A stretch of DNA of 64,000 nucleotides from Yinghuangia soli (GCF_021502675.1 NZ_JAKFHA010000002.1:414199-478198), one strand, 5' to 3'; shown: positions 1 to 9,278, counted from the first letter of the stretch. Notes: a model not told the origin generated them from the letters alone. Translations and numbers: made by a program.

Positions 1-11
1 CACCCCCCCCT

Positions 12-39
12 CCCCGGCCGGCGCCGGGCGCGGCCGGGG
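12..39 (-). terminator. Hairpin after the 140-aa gene
   Basis: Nine-bp perfect inverted arms (12-20 and 31-39) separated by 10 nt lie just past the stop codon of the minus-strand gene that ends at 65. It is GC-only with no U-tract, as is usual for actinomycete terminators. It could also serve a gene left of the window. Confidence 0.5.
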
Positions 40-64
40 CCCCCGCCCGGGCACGCGCGCGGGC

Positions 65-487
65 TCAGAACTGCGCGATGTCGACCGGCGCCACGAAGGG
101 GTTCTCCGGGCCGGCCGGGAACGAGGTCCAGCCCTGCGCGTCGTACACGTCCATCAGCTCGTGCTCGGTCTTCTCGTCCTCGGGCCACTCGGCGCGCACC
201 ACCACGTGCACCGAGGGGTGCGGGTACTGCTCCCACCACTCGACTATGTGGCCTTCGAGGTCGACCGGCACCGGGTGGTGCTCGACGCGGTGCACCATCA
301 TGTACGGCCCCCCGGTCCACGGGCCGACGTACGCGCCGCCCAGCGGGATCGCGGAGACCGAGTCGCCGCTGCGCGGGAGGGCGGGCCCGGCGAAGTCGCC
401 GGACAGCAGAGAGCCGACGTACCCCGTCGGGGGCCGGTCCTCCGGGACGTCTTGGTAGAAGTCCACCCGGAGTCGGTACCGGATCAC
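65..487 (-). CDS. Hypothetical protein, 140 aa
   Basis: I do not recognise this family. The 140-residue protein reads from a GTG at 487-485 to TGA at 65. It is rich in aromatic and acidic residues, has no signal peptide or membrane segment, and looks like a soluble cytoplasmic protein. The middle contains a W-E-Q-Y-P-H-P stretch and the C-terminus is acidic. It is monocistronic: the next minus-strand gene upstream ends 125 bp away. Codon use is typical of the window. The small size and absence of motifs prevent a functional call. Confidence 0.7.
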   Translation of the reverse strand: MIRYRLRVDFYQDVPEDRPPTGYVGSLLSGDFAGPALPRSGDSVSAIPLGGAYVGPWTGGPYMMVHRVEHHPVPVDLEGHIVEWWEQYPHPSVHVVVRAEWPEDEKTEHELMDVYDAQGWTSFPAGPENPFVAPVDIAQF

Positions 488-612
488 GCGCTGCCCCTCT
501 GGTTGCTGACGTCAGGCGGCCGGCCAGACGGCCGGTTCCATGAGTCAAATACGTATACCAGCCAAATCGGGTTGCGCCGAGAGGCGGAGAGAAACCTCCT
601 GATTTGCCGGAT

Positions 613-1143
613 TCAGGAGGGCTGGTCGTCCGCGGTGAAGTCCTGCCAGGTTTTCCACAGGCTGGGGACGGTGCCCGACCCGGCGGAGTGCTCCGGCCAG
701 TTCGCGGGCGGCAGGCCGATGGGGTTCGCGCCCACGTCGGCGCCGTACCAGAGGTCGTGGCGGCGCCGCACGAACAGCCAGCGGCCGCCGCGCCGCTCGT
801 ACACGTCGCGGTACAGGATCGCCTGGTGGATCCAGCGCGGCCCTTCCTGGATCTCGCCCTTGCAGTACACGTGCCCGGTGGCGTGGTCCTCGTCGAGCAG
901 GTCGATGACGTGCGTGCCGACGTTCAGGATGGTGACGCCCAGCGGGCGCAGCTGCGCGGCGAAGGAGGCCCGCAGCGCGTCGCGCCCGGACTCCTCGCGG
1001 GTGACCCGCACGTCGTCCACGAAGAGCCCGCACAAGGCGTCCAGGTCGCGGCTGTCCACCGCGAGGGCGTAGCGCGCGGCAAGCTGCCGGATCTCCTCGT
1101 AGGCGAGAAGCCTCTGTACGTCGCGCCGTGCGCCCTCGTCCAT
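613..1143 (-). CDS. SnoaL-like/NTF2-fold protein
   Basis: A 176-aa protein with features of the SnoaL_4/NTF2-like family: an N-terminal helix (EEIRQLAARYALAVDSRD), the pattern ‘LDALCGLFVDD’, and a C-terminal beta sheet with RGGRWLFVRRRHD. Members are small-molecule isomerases, dehydratases or hydroxylases, or ligand-binding pockets; the substrate cannot be inferred. The ATG at 1143 gives a length normal for the family. The gene is divergent from an SDR oxidoreductase at 1246, with a 102-bp shared promoter region holding an inverted repeat, so the two may act in the same small-molecule pathway. That link is inference. Confidence 0.8.
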   Translation of the reverse strand: MDEGARRDVQRLLAYEEIRQLAARYALAVDSRDLDALCGLFVDDVRVTREESGRDALRASFAAQLRPLGVTILNVGTHVIDLLDEDHATGHVYCKGEIQEGPRWIHQAILYRDVYERRGGRWLFVRRRHDLWYGADVGANPIGLPPANWPEHSAGSGTVPSLWKTWQDFTADDQPS

Positions 1144-1166
1144 GCCTGCTCCGTTCCGTCGCGTCG

Positions 1167-1187
1167 CGCATCGATCTTGATGATGCG
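1167..1187. promoter_or_regulatory. Inverted repeat between divergent genes
   Basis: CGCATC (1167-1172) and GATGCG (1182-1187) form 6-bp perfect arms around a 9-nt spacer, midway between the SnoaL-like gene and the SDR gene. TTGAT occurs in the spacer and again about 17 nt downstream. It is a candidate operator or divergent promoter element; no regulator is encoded next to it. Confidence 0.3.
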
Positions 1188-1245
1188 TCAGTTCCTTGAT
1201 ACCGGATTGAGGCGGAAGAAAGAGCAGTCGGGAAGGGTGTCGTGC

Positions 1246-2034
1246 ATGACCGGGAGCCTTGCGGGACGTGTGGCGGTGATCGCCGGGGCAGGCGAGGGGA
1301 TCGGCCTGGCCAGTGCGCTGGCCTTGGCCGGTGAGGGCGCCGACCTGGTGCTCGGCGCGCGCCGGGAAGGGCCGCTGCGCGAGCTGGCGGCGTCGGTGGC
1401 GGACCGGACGGGGCGCAAGGTGCTCGCGGTGCCCACCGACATCGCGGACCGCGACGCGTGCCATGCGCTGGTCGCGGCGGCCGCGGACGGGCTGGGGCGG
1501 GTCGACGCGGTGGTCAACGTCGCGACGTACAACCCGTCGGGCCGGGTCGAGGACCTGGACCGCGACGAGTTCCGGCGGGCCTTCGACGTGAACGTCCTGG
1601 GCGTGCTGGAGGTGAGCCGGGCGGCGCTGCCGCATATGCGGGCCGCGGGCGGCGGTTCGATCGTGCAGATCAGCACCGAGGCGCCGCGCATGAAGCTGCC
1701 GTACATGGCGGCGTACGCGTCGACCAAGATGGCGATGGAGATCGCCTCGGCGACCATGGCCCGCGAGGTGGGGCGGGACGGGATCCGGGTCAATGTCGTC
1801 GTCGCGGGCTACACCGACAACGCCAAGCTCGCCGCGTACCTGGGCGAGGTCGCGGAGCGCCGCGGGATGACCGCCGAGGCGGTGCGCGAGGAGTTCGCCG
1901 CGAGTGCCGCGCTGCGCCGCATCACGCAGCCCGAGGACATCGCCGAGGCGGTGCTCTTCCTGGCCTCGCCGCGCTCGCGGGGCATGACCGGCACGGTCAC
2001 GCACGTGACTTCGGGGGTCGTCCTGGAGCCGTAG
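1246..2034 (+). CDS. SDR-family oxidoreductase
   Basis: A 262-aa classical short-chain dehydrogenase/reductase. The cofactor loop GAGEGIG is at 14-20 and catalytic Ser143, Tyr157 and Lys161 (YASTK) are visible. The usual NNAG structural motif is replaced by NVAT near 91-94. An acidic residue (D66) follows the third strand in the usual place. The start is the ATG at 1246, nine nt after GGAAGG; an in-frame GTG at 1237 would add three residues. The C-terminus (TGTVTHVTSGVVLEP) keeps the normal SDR cap. It is probably a cytoplasmic NAD(P)H-dependent alcohol/ketone oxidoreductase of unknown substrate. It diverges from the SnoaL-like gene and is followed by a strong hairpin. Confidence 0.88.
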   Translation: MTGSLAGRVAVIAGAGEGIGLASALALAGEGADLVLGARREGPLRELAASVADRTGRKVLAVPTDIADRDACHALVAAAADGLGRVDAVVNVATYNPSGRVEDLDRDEFRRAFDVNVLGVLEVSRAALPHMRAAGGGSIVQISTEAPRMKLPYMAAYASTKMAMEIASATMAREVGRDGIRVNVVVAGYTDNAKLAAYLGEVAERRGMTAEAVREEFAASAALRRITQPEDIAEAVLFLASPRSRGMTGTVTHVTSGVVLEP

Positions 2035-2056
2035 GGAGCTGTCGGCCGCTTCGGCC

Positions 2057-2088
2057 GCACCGGCCGCCCCGGTCGGGGCGGCCGGTGC
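2057..2088 (+). terminator. Strong hairpin after the SDR gene
   Basis: Perfect 14-bp inverted arms (2057-2070 and 2075-2088) with a GGTC loop begin 23 nt after the SDR stop codon. There is no poly-U run. A factor-independent type seems likely given the stem length. Confidence 0.75.
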
Positions 2089-2205
2089 CCCAGGTGTCCC
2101 CGCCGACCGGCCAATCCGGCCAAGCTCGTCGAATCCGCGCAACCTCGTACGCTCCCGCGCGTATGCCCGCGTATTTCCGGGCAGACCAGCGGATGGAGGG
2201 GTCCG

Positions 2206-2499
2206 GTGCGGTCGGGGAGGGGGACTCCGGTGGGGCGGAACCGGATGTCGGAACGCGCGGGCGACGCGGCGGCGTTGACCGTGGTCTTCTTCGCGCTGAT
2301 GCTGGTCGCCGCGATGGTCGCGGCGTTCGCGGTGATCGCCGGCTCGTGGCTGTGGATCGTGGCGCTGCTGTTCGCCGCGCTGTTCCTGCTCGGCTGCGGG
2401 TGGAGCGCACTCGAGGTGGTGATCGCCCGGCAGATGGACCGGGAGAACCGGGCCCGCGCGCGCGGCGACTACGCGGTGCGGCCCATCGAGCGCAGGTAG
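2206..2499 (+). CDS. Small membrane protein, 97 aa
   Basis: A predicted 97-aa protein with two hydrophobic helices (about 24-45 and 48-70) and a basic, Arg-rich C-terminal tail. The GTG at 2206 is preceded six nt upstream by GGAGG, which decides the start; an ATG at 2245 (MSERAGD) is the alternative and would leave the membrane part intact. The family is not recognised. It is convergent with the YcxB-like gene, only 9 bp from its stop codon. Confidence 0.65.
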   Translation: MRSGRGTPVGRNRMSERAGDAAALTVVFFALMLVAAMVAAFAVIAGSWLWIVALLFAALFLLGCGWSALEVVIARQMDRENRARARGDYAVRPIERR

Positions 2500-2508
2500 G
2501 CCGGGCGG

Positions 2509-2997
2509 TCAGCGCCGGGACGTGCGGCGGTCCTGCAGGAAGCCGCCGATCACGGCGTTCTCCTCGGCGCTGAAGATGCGGTGCGGCACCATGATGGCCT
2601 GCGCCGGGTTGAACTCGAAGATCCACTGGCCGTCCACCGAGCGCAGCTTGCGGAACGTGGTCCAGGGGATCTCCGCCCGGTTCGCGCCTATGGTCGAGCG
2701 GTAGACCTCGTCGGTCAGCGTCACTTCGCAGACGTCGCCGTGCATGTGCTTGTTCTGCCGGGCGGCCTGCAGCGGCGCCCAGAAGCGCAGCGCGAGCATC
2801 GCCCCGCCGAATGCCAGGAACACGAACGGCCAGAAGGCGAGCGCGCCTTCGAGCGCCTCGATGAGCAGCACCACCAGGCCCAGGCCGACGAGCAGTGCGC
2901 CGCCCGCGGTCAGACCGCGGAACAGCCCCCGGCGGAACGCGACGACGCCGTCCGCGATGTCGTGCTCGGTCGGAATGTAGCTGGCGGTGATGTGCAC
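2509..2997 (-). CDS. YcxB-like membrane protein
   Basis: A 162-aa protein with two adjacent transmembrane helices (about 30-50 and 55-73), then a soluble C-terminal domain with the pattern EVTLTDEVYRSTIGANRAEIPWTTF and a tyrosine/phenylalanine-rich beta structure. This matches the layout of YcxB-like proteins (two TM helices followed by a PH-like fold). The function of that family is unknown. The GTG at 2997 has GGAG eight nt upstream. It lies 125 bp downstream of the PrsW-like gene in the same direction, so co-transcription is possible. Confidence 0.72.
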   Translation of the reverse strand: MHITASYIPTEHDIADGVVAFRRGLFRGLTAGGALLVGLGLVVLLIEALEGALAFWPFVFLAFGGAMLALRFWAPLQAARQNKHMHGDVCEVTLTDEVYRSTIGANRAEIPWTTFRKLRSVDGQWIFEFNPAQAIMVPHRIFSAEENAVIGGFLQDRRTSRR

Positions 2998-3122
2998 GGG
3001 CGGATCTCCAGTCGGGCCTGCCGGCGCGGCGGGCGGCGGGGACCATGGTCCCATGGCCCGTGCGCTCCGGCCGAAGCGCCTGCGCCGGCCGGACTGCCGG
3101 GCGGCCCGGCTCGCCGGCGGGG

Positions 3123-4730
3123 TCAGCGCATCGGGGCGGGGCGCTGCGGCGGCCAGGGGGCGTACGGTTCGGGCTCGGCATTCCCGGCGGGTGCGGCGAG
3201 CGCGCCGGGGAGATCGGGGACGCCGTTCGCGGCGGGCAGGGCGGCCGCCGGGTGGACGCCCGGGGGCAGGGCACCCGGCTGCGCGCCGGGGACGTACTGC
3301 GCGGGCCACGGCGCGGTGCCGCCCCAGCCGGGCGGCGGACCCCAGCCCGGGACGCCGGCACCGCCGCCGGCGAAGCCTGCGCCGGGGACGCCCGCGCCGG
3401 GAGCTGCCCAGCCCTGCGGCGCCCCCCAGCCCTGCGGTGCGCCGGGGTGCTGCGGGGGACCCCACTGCGCTCCGGGCATCGGTGCGTATGCCGGCTGCGG
3501 CGTCCAGCGCGGCAGCGGCATCGTGCGGGTGAGCACCTGGCCGAGGGCGGCCCGGGCGGCCCACAGCTTGTCCAGCAGGTCCCGCTCCTGCGGCGTGAAC
3601 TCGGCCTCGGTCACGCGTCCGCGGGTGGCGCGCTCGCGCAGCTCGGCCAGCGCGGTGGCGTTCCAGTGGTACTGCCGCAGCGCGAGCTCGCCGGGCCGTC
3701 CGTACAGCGCGGCTGCGGCGCGGCGCTGGCGGTCCCGGTCGGCGATCGAGCCGAGCACCAAGGGCTCGTTCCAGGTGAACCAGCCGGCCTGGACGTACCA
3801 GGGCAGCTGGGCGGACACCGCGGCGAGCTGGCGGCGGCGCATCTTGCCGCCCAGCACGAACACCCCGGCCAGCAGCGGGGCCATCACCACGAAGTAGACC
3901 AGCAGCATCAGCTCGGGCGCTTCGTCCACGGTGCTCTTCCAGGCCGCGCCGTTCCAGGCCGAGTGCAGGCCGACCGCGACCAGGTACCCGGCCGCTCCGA
4001 ACAGCACCGCGGCGGACCGCTTGCGGGCCAGCACCGCGAGTCCGAGCGCGAGCCCGGTGGCGGCGGTGAACAGCGGATGCGCGAACGGGGTGAGGATCGC
4101 GCGGCCCAGGAAGGTCGCGGAGGTCTGCGCGGCCGCCTCGCCCTGCTCGCTGCCCTCGACGAACGCGCGGCCGAAGTACAGGACGTTCTCGGTGAACGCG
4201 AATCCGGCCGCGGTGGTCGCGGCCAGCACGAGCCCGTCGAGCGGGCCGCGGAACCAGTGCCGCCGGAAGAACAGCAGGAGCAGCAGCGCCGCGCCCTTGG
4301 TGGCCTCCTCGACGAACGGCGCCACCACGGTCAGGCCGAGCAGCTCGGCCTGCTCCTCGCCGGACCGGTCGACGATTGCGTCGATCGACCACGTGTTGGC
4401 GTACAGCGCGGCGAGCGCACCCGCCCCGGCGCCCCAGGACAGCGCGAAGGCCAGGTGCGGCCACGGCTGCGGGCGCGCCTTGCCGAGCAGCAGGAAGACC
4501 CCGACCACCAGCGGCACGGGCAGCGCGGCGAGCGGGAGGCCGATGGCCAGACCGAGGAAGCCGGTCGCCTCGACCATCTTGACCGCGGCGGTGATCCAGC
4601 AGGCCGCGAACAGCAGGGCGAGGGCGGCGACGCGGTTGCGGGGGCGCGCGAAGAACACGCGGAGGCGGGCAGCCATGCGGCCGCCGCGGTCCGGGACCGG
4701 GGCGATCGGTGCGTGATCGGGTGCGTCCAT
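3123..4730 (-). CDS. PrsW-family intramembrane metalloprotease
   Basis: A 535-aa polytopic protein. Residues about 30-310 carry the PrsW/CPBP-like membrane core with the expected motifs: E141-E142-x2-K145, E181-N182-x2-Y185, H218 and H256-x3-N260. These are the presumed metal-binding and catalytic residues. PrsW proteases of Bacillus cleave anti-sigma factors in the membrane; the substrate here is not known. The C-terminal 130 residues are an unusual Pro/Gly/Trp-rich tail with repeated GW/GWGAP units, probably disordered and cytoplasmic, as in many actinobacterial homologues. The ATG at 4730 lacks a good ribosome binding site. The gene follows trmB in the same direction after a hairpin. Confidence 0.88.
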   Translation of the reverse strand: MDAPDHAPIAPVPDRGGRMAARLRVFFARPRNRVAALALLFAACWITAAVKMVEATGFLGLAIGLPLAALPVPLVVGVFLLLGKARPQPWPHLAFALSWGAGAGALAALYANTWSIDAIVDRSGEEQAELLGLTVVAPFVEEATKGAALLLLLFFRRHWFRGPLDGLVLAATTAAGFAFTENVLYFGRAFVEGSEQGEAAAQTSATFLGRAILTPFAHPLFTAATGLALGLAVLARKRSAAVLFGAAGYLVAVGLHSAWNGAAWKSTVDEAPELMLLVYFVVMAPLLAGVFVLGGKMRRRQLAAVSAQLPWYVQAGWFTWNEPLVLGSIADRDRQRRAAAALYGRPGELALRQYHWNATALAELRERATRGRVTEAEFTPQERDLLDKLWAARAALGQVLTRTMPLPRWTPQPAYAPMPGAQWGPPQHPGAPQGWGAPQGWAAPGAGVPGAGFAGGGAGVPGWGPPPGWGGTAPWPAQYVPGAQPGALPPGVHPAAALPAANGVPDLPGALAAPAGNAEPEPYAPWPPQRPAPMR

Positions 4731-4820
4731 ATGGTGTGACGATAGCCGGGAGTGCCGACCACTTCGTTTCCTTGACCGAAAAAGCCGGGCCGGTTCCGGT
4801 CATGATCGACCGGTCCGCGG

Positions 4821-4844
4821 CGCTCCGCCCCCTTGCTCGGAGCG
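4821..4844 (-). terminator. Hairpin after trmB
   Basis: CGCTCCG (4821-4827) and CGGAGCG (4838-4844) form a 7-bp stem immediately beyond the trmB stop codon at 4849, before the PrsW-like gene. It is short and may only attenuate read-through. Confidence 0.45.
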
Positions 4845-4848
4845 GCCG

Positions 4849-5694
4849 TCAGATGCGGCGGAAGACCAGGTCCGCGACCTCGTGGCCCTTGGCCAGGCCC
4901 TGCCGCTCGAACCTGGTCTGCGGCCGCCACCCCGGGCGCGGCGTGTAGCCGCCGTCCGGCGCGGTGTTGGCCAGCGCGGGCTCGGCGGAGAGCACCTCCA
5001 GCATCCAGGCGGCGTACGGCGCCCAGTCGGTGGCGCAGTGCAGCGTGCCGCCCGGGGCCAGCCGGGACGCGGCCAGCGCGGCGAAGCCGGGCCGGATCAG
5101 GCGCCGCTTGTGGTGCCGGGACTTGGGCCACGGGTCCGGGAAGTACACCCGGATCCCGGCCAGCGAGCCGGCCGCGAGCATGTCGGTGAGCAGCACCACG
5201 GCGTCGCCCTCGGCGAGCCGCACGTTGTCCAGGCCGCGGGATTCGACCAGGTGCAGCAGATTCCCTATGCCGGGCGTGTGGATGTCGGTGGCCAGGATGT
5301 TCACGTCCGGCTCGGCGGCGGCCATCGCGGCGGTCGCCTCGCCCATCCCGAAGCCGATCTCCAGGACCACGGGCTTGCCGTTGCCGAACAGTGCGGCCGG
5401 GTCCAGCGGCGTCCCGTCCACCCGGAGCCCGTGGGTGGGCCACAGCCGGGCGATGGCGTCCTGCTGCTGCGGGCTGAGCCGGCCGCGGCGCGGGTGGAAG
5501 GAGCGCACCGTGCCGGTGGGCGGCCCGCCGAACGGGTCGGGCACCAGGGTGGACTCGGTGCCGGGCGGCGGCGAACCGGGCTTGCGGGCCGCGCCGGGCG
5601 CGTCGGACGTGTCGGGGGACACTGCGGGAGACGGGGAGGACATGGAGAAGACCGTCGGCTCGGGGGCAGGGCGGGGTGCGGGCGGCGAGGCCAC
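4849..5694 (-). CDS. trmB: tRNA (guanine-N7-)-methyltransferase TrmB
   Basis: A 281-aa class I SAM-dependent enzyme that methylates N7 of G46 in the variable loop of tRNA. The SAM loop EIGFGMG is at 112-118, followed by ATDIH (135-139). The hallmark FPDPWPK is at 185-191 with HHKRRL just after, and the C-terminal TRFE/KGHEV segment binds substrate. The first 60 residues are a Pro/Ser/Ala-rich extension seen in many actinomycete TrmB proteins. The GTG at 5694 with GAAGGG upstream is preferred over the ATG at 5643, which has no ribosome binding site. It sits 43 bp downstream of lhgO and is probably co-transcribed with it. Confidence 0.95.
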   Translation of the reverse strand: MASPPAPRPAPEPTVFSMSSPSPAVSPDTSDAPGAARKPGSPPPGTESTLVPDPFGGPPTGTVRSFHPRRGRLSPQQQDAIARLWPTHGLRVDGTPLDPAALFGNGKPVVLEIGFGMGEATAAMAAAEPDVNILATDIHTPGIGNLLHLVESRGLDNVRLAEGDAVVLLTDMLAAGSLAGIRVYFPDPWPKSRHHKRRLIRPGFAALAASRLAPGGTLHCATDWAPYAAWMLEVLSAEPALANTAPDGGYTPRPGWRPQTRFERQGLAKGHEVADLVFRRI

Positions 5695-5737
5695 GCGGAC
5701 CCTTCGATGCTACGGGAGCCCGCGGCCCCGGCCCGGC

Positions 5738-6961
5738 TCAGACCACCGGGGCCAGCCGGTCCAGCACGCGGCCGGCGATCTCCTCGCCGATCGGCAGCGA
5801 CGCGGTGGCCGCCGGGGACGGGGCGTTGAGCACGTTGACGATGCGCTCGCCGCCGGTGAAGAGGAAGTCGTCGACCAGTTCGCCGTCCGGGCGCACCGCC
5901 TGGGCGCGCACTCCGGCCGGGGCGCGGACCAGGTCGTCGGCGGTCACCGCGGGCAGCATGCGCTGCACGGCCTTGGTGAACGCGGGCTTGGCGAGCGAGC
6001 GCAGCATCTCGCCGGCGCCGTACCGCCAGTGCCGCTTCGCGATGTGCCACATGCCGGGGTAGGCCAGCGTCGCGGCCAGCTCGCGCGGGCTGGCCTGCGC
6101 CCACGAGTAGCCCTCGCGGCGCAGCGCGAGCACCGCGTTCGGGCCGACGTGCACATCGCCGTGGATGCCCCGGGTCAGGTGCACCCCGAGGAAGGGGAAC
6201 GCCGGGTCGGGGACCGGGTAGACCAGGCCGTTGACCAGACCGCGGCGGTGCGGCGCGAGCTCGTGGTACTCGCCGCGGAACGGCACGATGCGCACCGGCG
6301 GCGGCGCGCCGCCCTCGGCGCGGGCCGCCATCGCCGCGATGCGGTCGCTGTACAGCCCCGCGCAGTTGACCACCACCCGGCCGCGCACCTCGCCGAGCCG
6401 GGTCTGCACCACCACCTCGCGCGGGTGCACGGCCAGCGCGGTGACGCCTGCCCCGGTGCGCAGCGAGACGCCGTGCTTGTGCAGCAGGTCGACCAGCGTG
6501 CGGCAGACCTCCGCGTAGTCGACGATGCCGGTGGTGCCGACGTGCAATCCGGCGATCGCGCGGATGTTCGGCTCGTGCTCGCGGATCTGCTCCGGCGTCA
6601 GCTCCTGCACCGGGACGCCGTTCGCCTCGCCGCGCTCGAACAGCGTCTTCATCCGGCCCAGTTCGGACGGATCGGTGGCCACCACGAGCTTGCCGGTCAC
6701 CTGGTGCGCGATGCCGTGCTCGCTGCAGAACTCCACCATCCGGCGGGCGCCTTGCACCGCGAAGCGGGCCTTGAGGCTGCCCGGCTTGTAGTAGAGCCCG
6801 GAGTGGATCACCCCGCTGTTGCGGCCGGTCTGGTGCGCGGCCCAGGAGGTCTCCTTCTCCAGGACGGCGACGGTGGTCCCGGGGGAGCGCCGGGTCAGGG
6901 CGTACGCGGTGGACAGACCGACGATCCCGCCGCCGATCACGATCACGTCGTACCTGAGCAT
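5738..6961 (-). CDS. lhgO: L-2-hydroxyglutarate oxidase
   Basis: A 407-aa FAD-dependent oxidoreductase of the DAO fold. The FAD dinucleotide loop GGGIVG is at 10-15, then LEKE-type ribose contact and the family signature TGRNSGVIHSGLYY near 58-72. It matches the LhgO/YgaF family, which oxidises L-2-hydroxyglutarate to 2-oxoglutarate and passes electrons to the respiratory chain; it is probably membrane-associated. The start at the ATG 6961 lies after a GGGGAG/GAAGG element; an upstream in-frame extension would precede this ribosome binding site. Length equals the usual ~400 aa. It is upstream of trmB with a 43-bp gap. Confidence 0.92.
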   Translation of the reverse strand: MLRYDVIVIGGGIVGLSTAYALTRRSPGTTVAVLEKETSWAAHQTGRNSGVIHSGLYYKPGSLKARFAVQGARRMVEFCSEHGIAHQVTGKLVVATDPSELGRMKTLFERGEANGVPVQELTPEQIREHEPNIRAIAGLHVGTTGIVDYAEVCRTLVDLLHKHGVSLRTGAGVTALAVHPREVVVQTRLGEVRGRVVVNCAGLYSDRIAAMAARAEGGAPPPVRIVPFRGEYHELAPHRRGLVNGLVYPVPDPAFPFLGVHLTRGIHGDVHVGPNAVLALRREGYSWAQASPRELAATLAYPGMWHIAKRHWRYGAGEMLRSLAKPAFTKAVQRMLPAVTADDLVRAPAGVRAQAVRPDGELVDDFLFTGGERIVNVLNAPSPAATASLPIGEEIAGRVLDRLAPVV

Positions 6962-7063
6962 GAACTCCCCGCCTTCGCCGCACCGGACGCCCCCAGTATC
7001 CCGCACGGGCCGCGCCCGGCCCGCCGGATCAGCCCCGGTTCCCCCGGACGAGGCAGGCGGCGG

Positions 7064-7696
7064 TCAGCGGTGGAACCACACGACGAGCCGCACGCCGTCG
7101 TCGCCGTGCACCTGCGCGAGGGCGCGCATGACGTCCCACACCGGCTGCCACTCGGAGCCGGCCGGGATGGCGTCGCGGCGCCGCATGAGCACTGTCCGGA
7201 ACACCATGTCGCCGTGAGTCCATTCGGTCTCCTCGCGCGGCAGGCGGTCGGCGTACGAGCCGCCGAAGCCGGTGCCGAGGCTGTCCGCGACCGCGCGGCT
7301 CCACGCGGCCTTGCCGAGCGGCCGCAGTCCGGTCTCGGTGCGCACGTACTCCGTGACGCGCGCGTCGACTCCCTCGGCGGGCTCCTCCCAGTCGATGTCG
7401 CGGAGCTCGGGCCACCCGACCCAGGTGGCGGAGAAAGCGGACGCCGCGCCGTATCCCCGGTCCCGGTCGTATATGGCGCGCACGGCGGAGGAGGTGTCGG
7501 CGGGCAGGCCGCGTTCCGCGGCCACCGGGCGGAACCGGGCGTGGTTGGCGACGCCGAACAGGCAGCCGAAGGCGTCGTAGTCGCGGCCCAGGTAGAGCTC
7601 GCTCAGGGCGATGACGGAATCCCAGGACGGTGTGTCCCCGTCGTTGCCGCCGTACGGCGTCAAGCGCTCGATGTACCCGGTGATGTCGATGCCCAT
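7064..7696 (-). CDS. Hypothetical protein, 210 aa
   Basis: A 210-aa soluble protein of unknown family. It begins MGIDITGYIE and is rich in Trp and acidic residues. A repeated feature is paired aromatic/acidic patches such as W-V-G-W-P-E-L-R-D-I-D-W-E-E. Many short actinobacterial proteins with this start are uncharacterised. The ATG at 7696 is chosen because an upstream in-frame extension overlaps the NsdA-like gene; no strong ribosome binding site precedes it. It lies 58 bp downstream of the NsdA-like gene and could be its operon partner. Confidence 0.7.
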   Translation of the reverse strand: MGIDITGYIERLTPYGGNDGDTPSWDSVIALSELYLGRDYDAFGCLFGVANHARFRPVAAERGLPADTSSAVRAIYDRDRGYGAASAFSATWVGWPELRDIDWEEPAEGVDARVTEYVRTETGLRPLGKAAWSRAVADSLGTGFGGSYADRLPREETEWTHGDMVFRTVLMRRRDAIPAGSEWQPVWDVMRALAQVHGDDGVRLVVWFHR

Positions 7697-7754
7697 GGGC
7701 CCGATTGTCCGGACGCCCCAAGGGAATGCACGCGGTTTTCCGGCCGGCGGAGGG

Positions 7755-9278
7755 TCAGGCGGTGATGCCGATGCTGTTGCGGACCTGGTCGGCGAAGCTG
7801 CGCACGACCGGCTCGCGGGGGTGGGCCGCCTGCAGGCCGGTGACCAGGTCGCGGACGTACGCGGTGTTGCGGGCGGAGTGTACGCGCTGGGCCACCGCGA
7901 GGGCGCGCAGCCCGGCGCCGCAGGCGGCGTCCAGGTCGCCGGCCGCCAGTTCGGCCTGCGCGCCGACCGCGAGGCGCAGGCCGTGCGAGCGCACGAACGC
8001 CTCGCTCTGCCCGGCCAGCGCGGCCGCGGTGAAGCGCCGGGTCTGGTCCGGCAGTTTGAGGTCGCGGTAGCACTCGGCGCCGTCCGCGCAGAAGCGGTCG
8101 TAGGAGAAGAAGTCGATCCACTCGGGGTCGTCGTCGCCGGGCCGCGCCCGTTCCAGATGGGTCTCGGCGGCGTTGAGCGAGCGCGCACAGGCGGCCGGGT
8201 CGCCGGCCCGGGCGTGCGCGCGGGCCTCGACCAGGTGCAGGAAGCCGGTGACCTTGGCGGTGGCGATGCCGCGGTTGCGCTCCACCGCGGCCTGCGCGAG
8301 GTCCACCGCGGTCTGCGGGTGGCCGCGGTAGGTGGCCTGCAGGCTCATGGTGGCCAGCACGTAGCCGCCCAGCGGCACGTCGGCGGCCGCGCGGGCCAGC
8401 CGCAGTGCCTGGATGTAGTAGCGCTGGGCTATCTCGTGCTGCCCGGTGTCGAAGGCCATCCAGCCGGCCAGCCGGGACAGTTCGGAGGTGGCGCCGAACA
8501 ACTGGCGGCCCACCGCGTCCTGGTAGGTCCCGCGCAGCAGCGGCGAGGCCTCGGCGCGCAGGCATTCGGGCACCATGGAGGCGCGCCAGTCGCCGCCGCC
8601 GTACTTGCTGTCCCAGCGCCGTGCCTCGGCCGCCGCCTCCCGGAGCTTTGCCACATCCGCCTGGCCGACCTTGCGGTCCGTGCCGCGGTGTTCGGCCAGT
8701 GCGTCCGCCGGGGTGATGAGCCATCGCGCCAGAGGCGTCGCGAAGGCGGTGACGGCGAATGTCCCGGTCAGGAATTCGCGGCGGTTCACGTGGTCGTGCC
8801 TCCACAGGTCGGTGGCCTTGAGGACGGCTTCGGAGAGGTCGCGCGGGAAGGACAGGCCGAGCTCCGGGTCGGTCGGGCCGCTCTCCTCCAGCCCGATTTC
8901 GTCCAACGGCACCGGCCGGCCCAGGCGTTCGGCCAGCACGGCGGCGATCAGGTGGGGCACCGGGCCCTGCGGGGTCATGCCCTTGCCGACCCAGCGGGCC
9001 ACCGACGTCTTGTCGTACCGCAGGGTCAGGCCGCTGGCCGCGCCCAGGTCGTTGACCCGGCGCGCCAGGCCGGCGTTGCTGACCCCGGCGCGGACCAGGA
9101 GTCCGCCGAGGCGCTCGTTGGGGCCGCGGGCGGCCGCGGACCGGCCGGTGTGGTCCGGGGGTTCGGGCACCGGGCGGGCCTCGCGCGGGCGCGGCAGTGC
9201 GCGGGGCAGGCGGGCAGGCGCCGCCGCGGGTCGGAGGGCGGCTTGCCCTGACCCGTCGCGCTTAGGACCACTGCGCAT
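7755..9278 (-). CDS. NsdA-like sporulation/antibiotic regulator
   Basis: A 507-aa protein resembling Streptomyces NsdA, a negative regulator of differentiation and antibiotic production. Residues about 57-130 hold the conserved [26 protein letters not shown] segment and the [10 protein letters not shown] motif, a helix-turn-helix-like part. The remainder is a helical TPR-like repeat region (about 200-500) with many A/L-rich pairs. An internal RREFL motif followed by a hydrophobic stretch looks like a Tat signal but is internal and shared by the family. The ATG at 9278 follows a GGGGG tract. Whether this is NsdA itself or a paralogue cannot be decided here; S. coelicolor has several. It is divergent from the cyclase-like gene. 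Confidence 0.85.
   Translation of the reverse strand: MRSGPKRDGSGQAALRPAAAPARLPRALPRPREARPVPEPPDHTGRSAAARGPNERLGGLLVRAGVSNAGLARRVNDLGAASGLTLRYDKTSVARWVGKGMTPQGPVPHLIAAVLAERLGRPVPLDEIGLEESGPTDPELGLSFPRDLSEAVLKATDLWRHDHVNRREFLTGTFAVTAFATPLARWLITPADALAEHRGTDRKVGQADVAKLREAAAEARRWDSKYGGGDWRASMVPECLRAEASPLLRGTYQDAVGRQLFGATSELSRLAGWMAFDTGQHEIAQRYYIQALRLARAAADVPLGGYVLATMSLQATYRGHPQTAVDLAQAAVERNRGIATAKVTGFLHLVEARAHARAGDPAACARSLNAAETHLERARPGDDDPEWIDFFSYDRFCADGAECYRDLKLPDQTRRFTAAALAGQSEAFVRSHGLRLAVGAQAELAAGDLDAACGAGLRALAVAQRVHSARNTAYVRDLVTGLQAAHPREPVVRSFADQVRNSIGITA

Noticed and set aside
8700-8800. Tat-like RREFL motif in the NsdA-like protein
   Set aside because: Internal position (~160 aa in) and shared with cytoplasmic regulator relatives; not a signal peptide.
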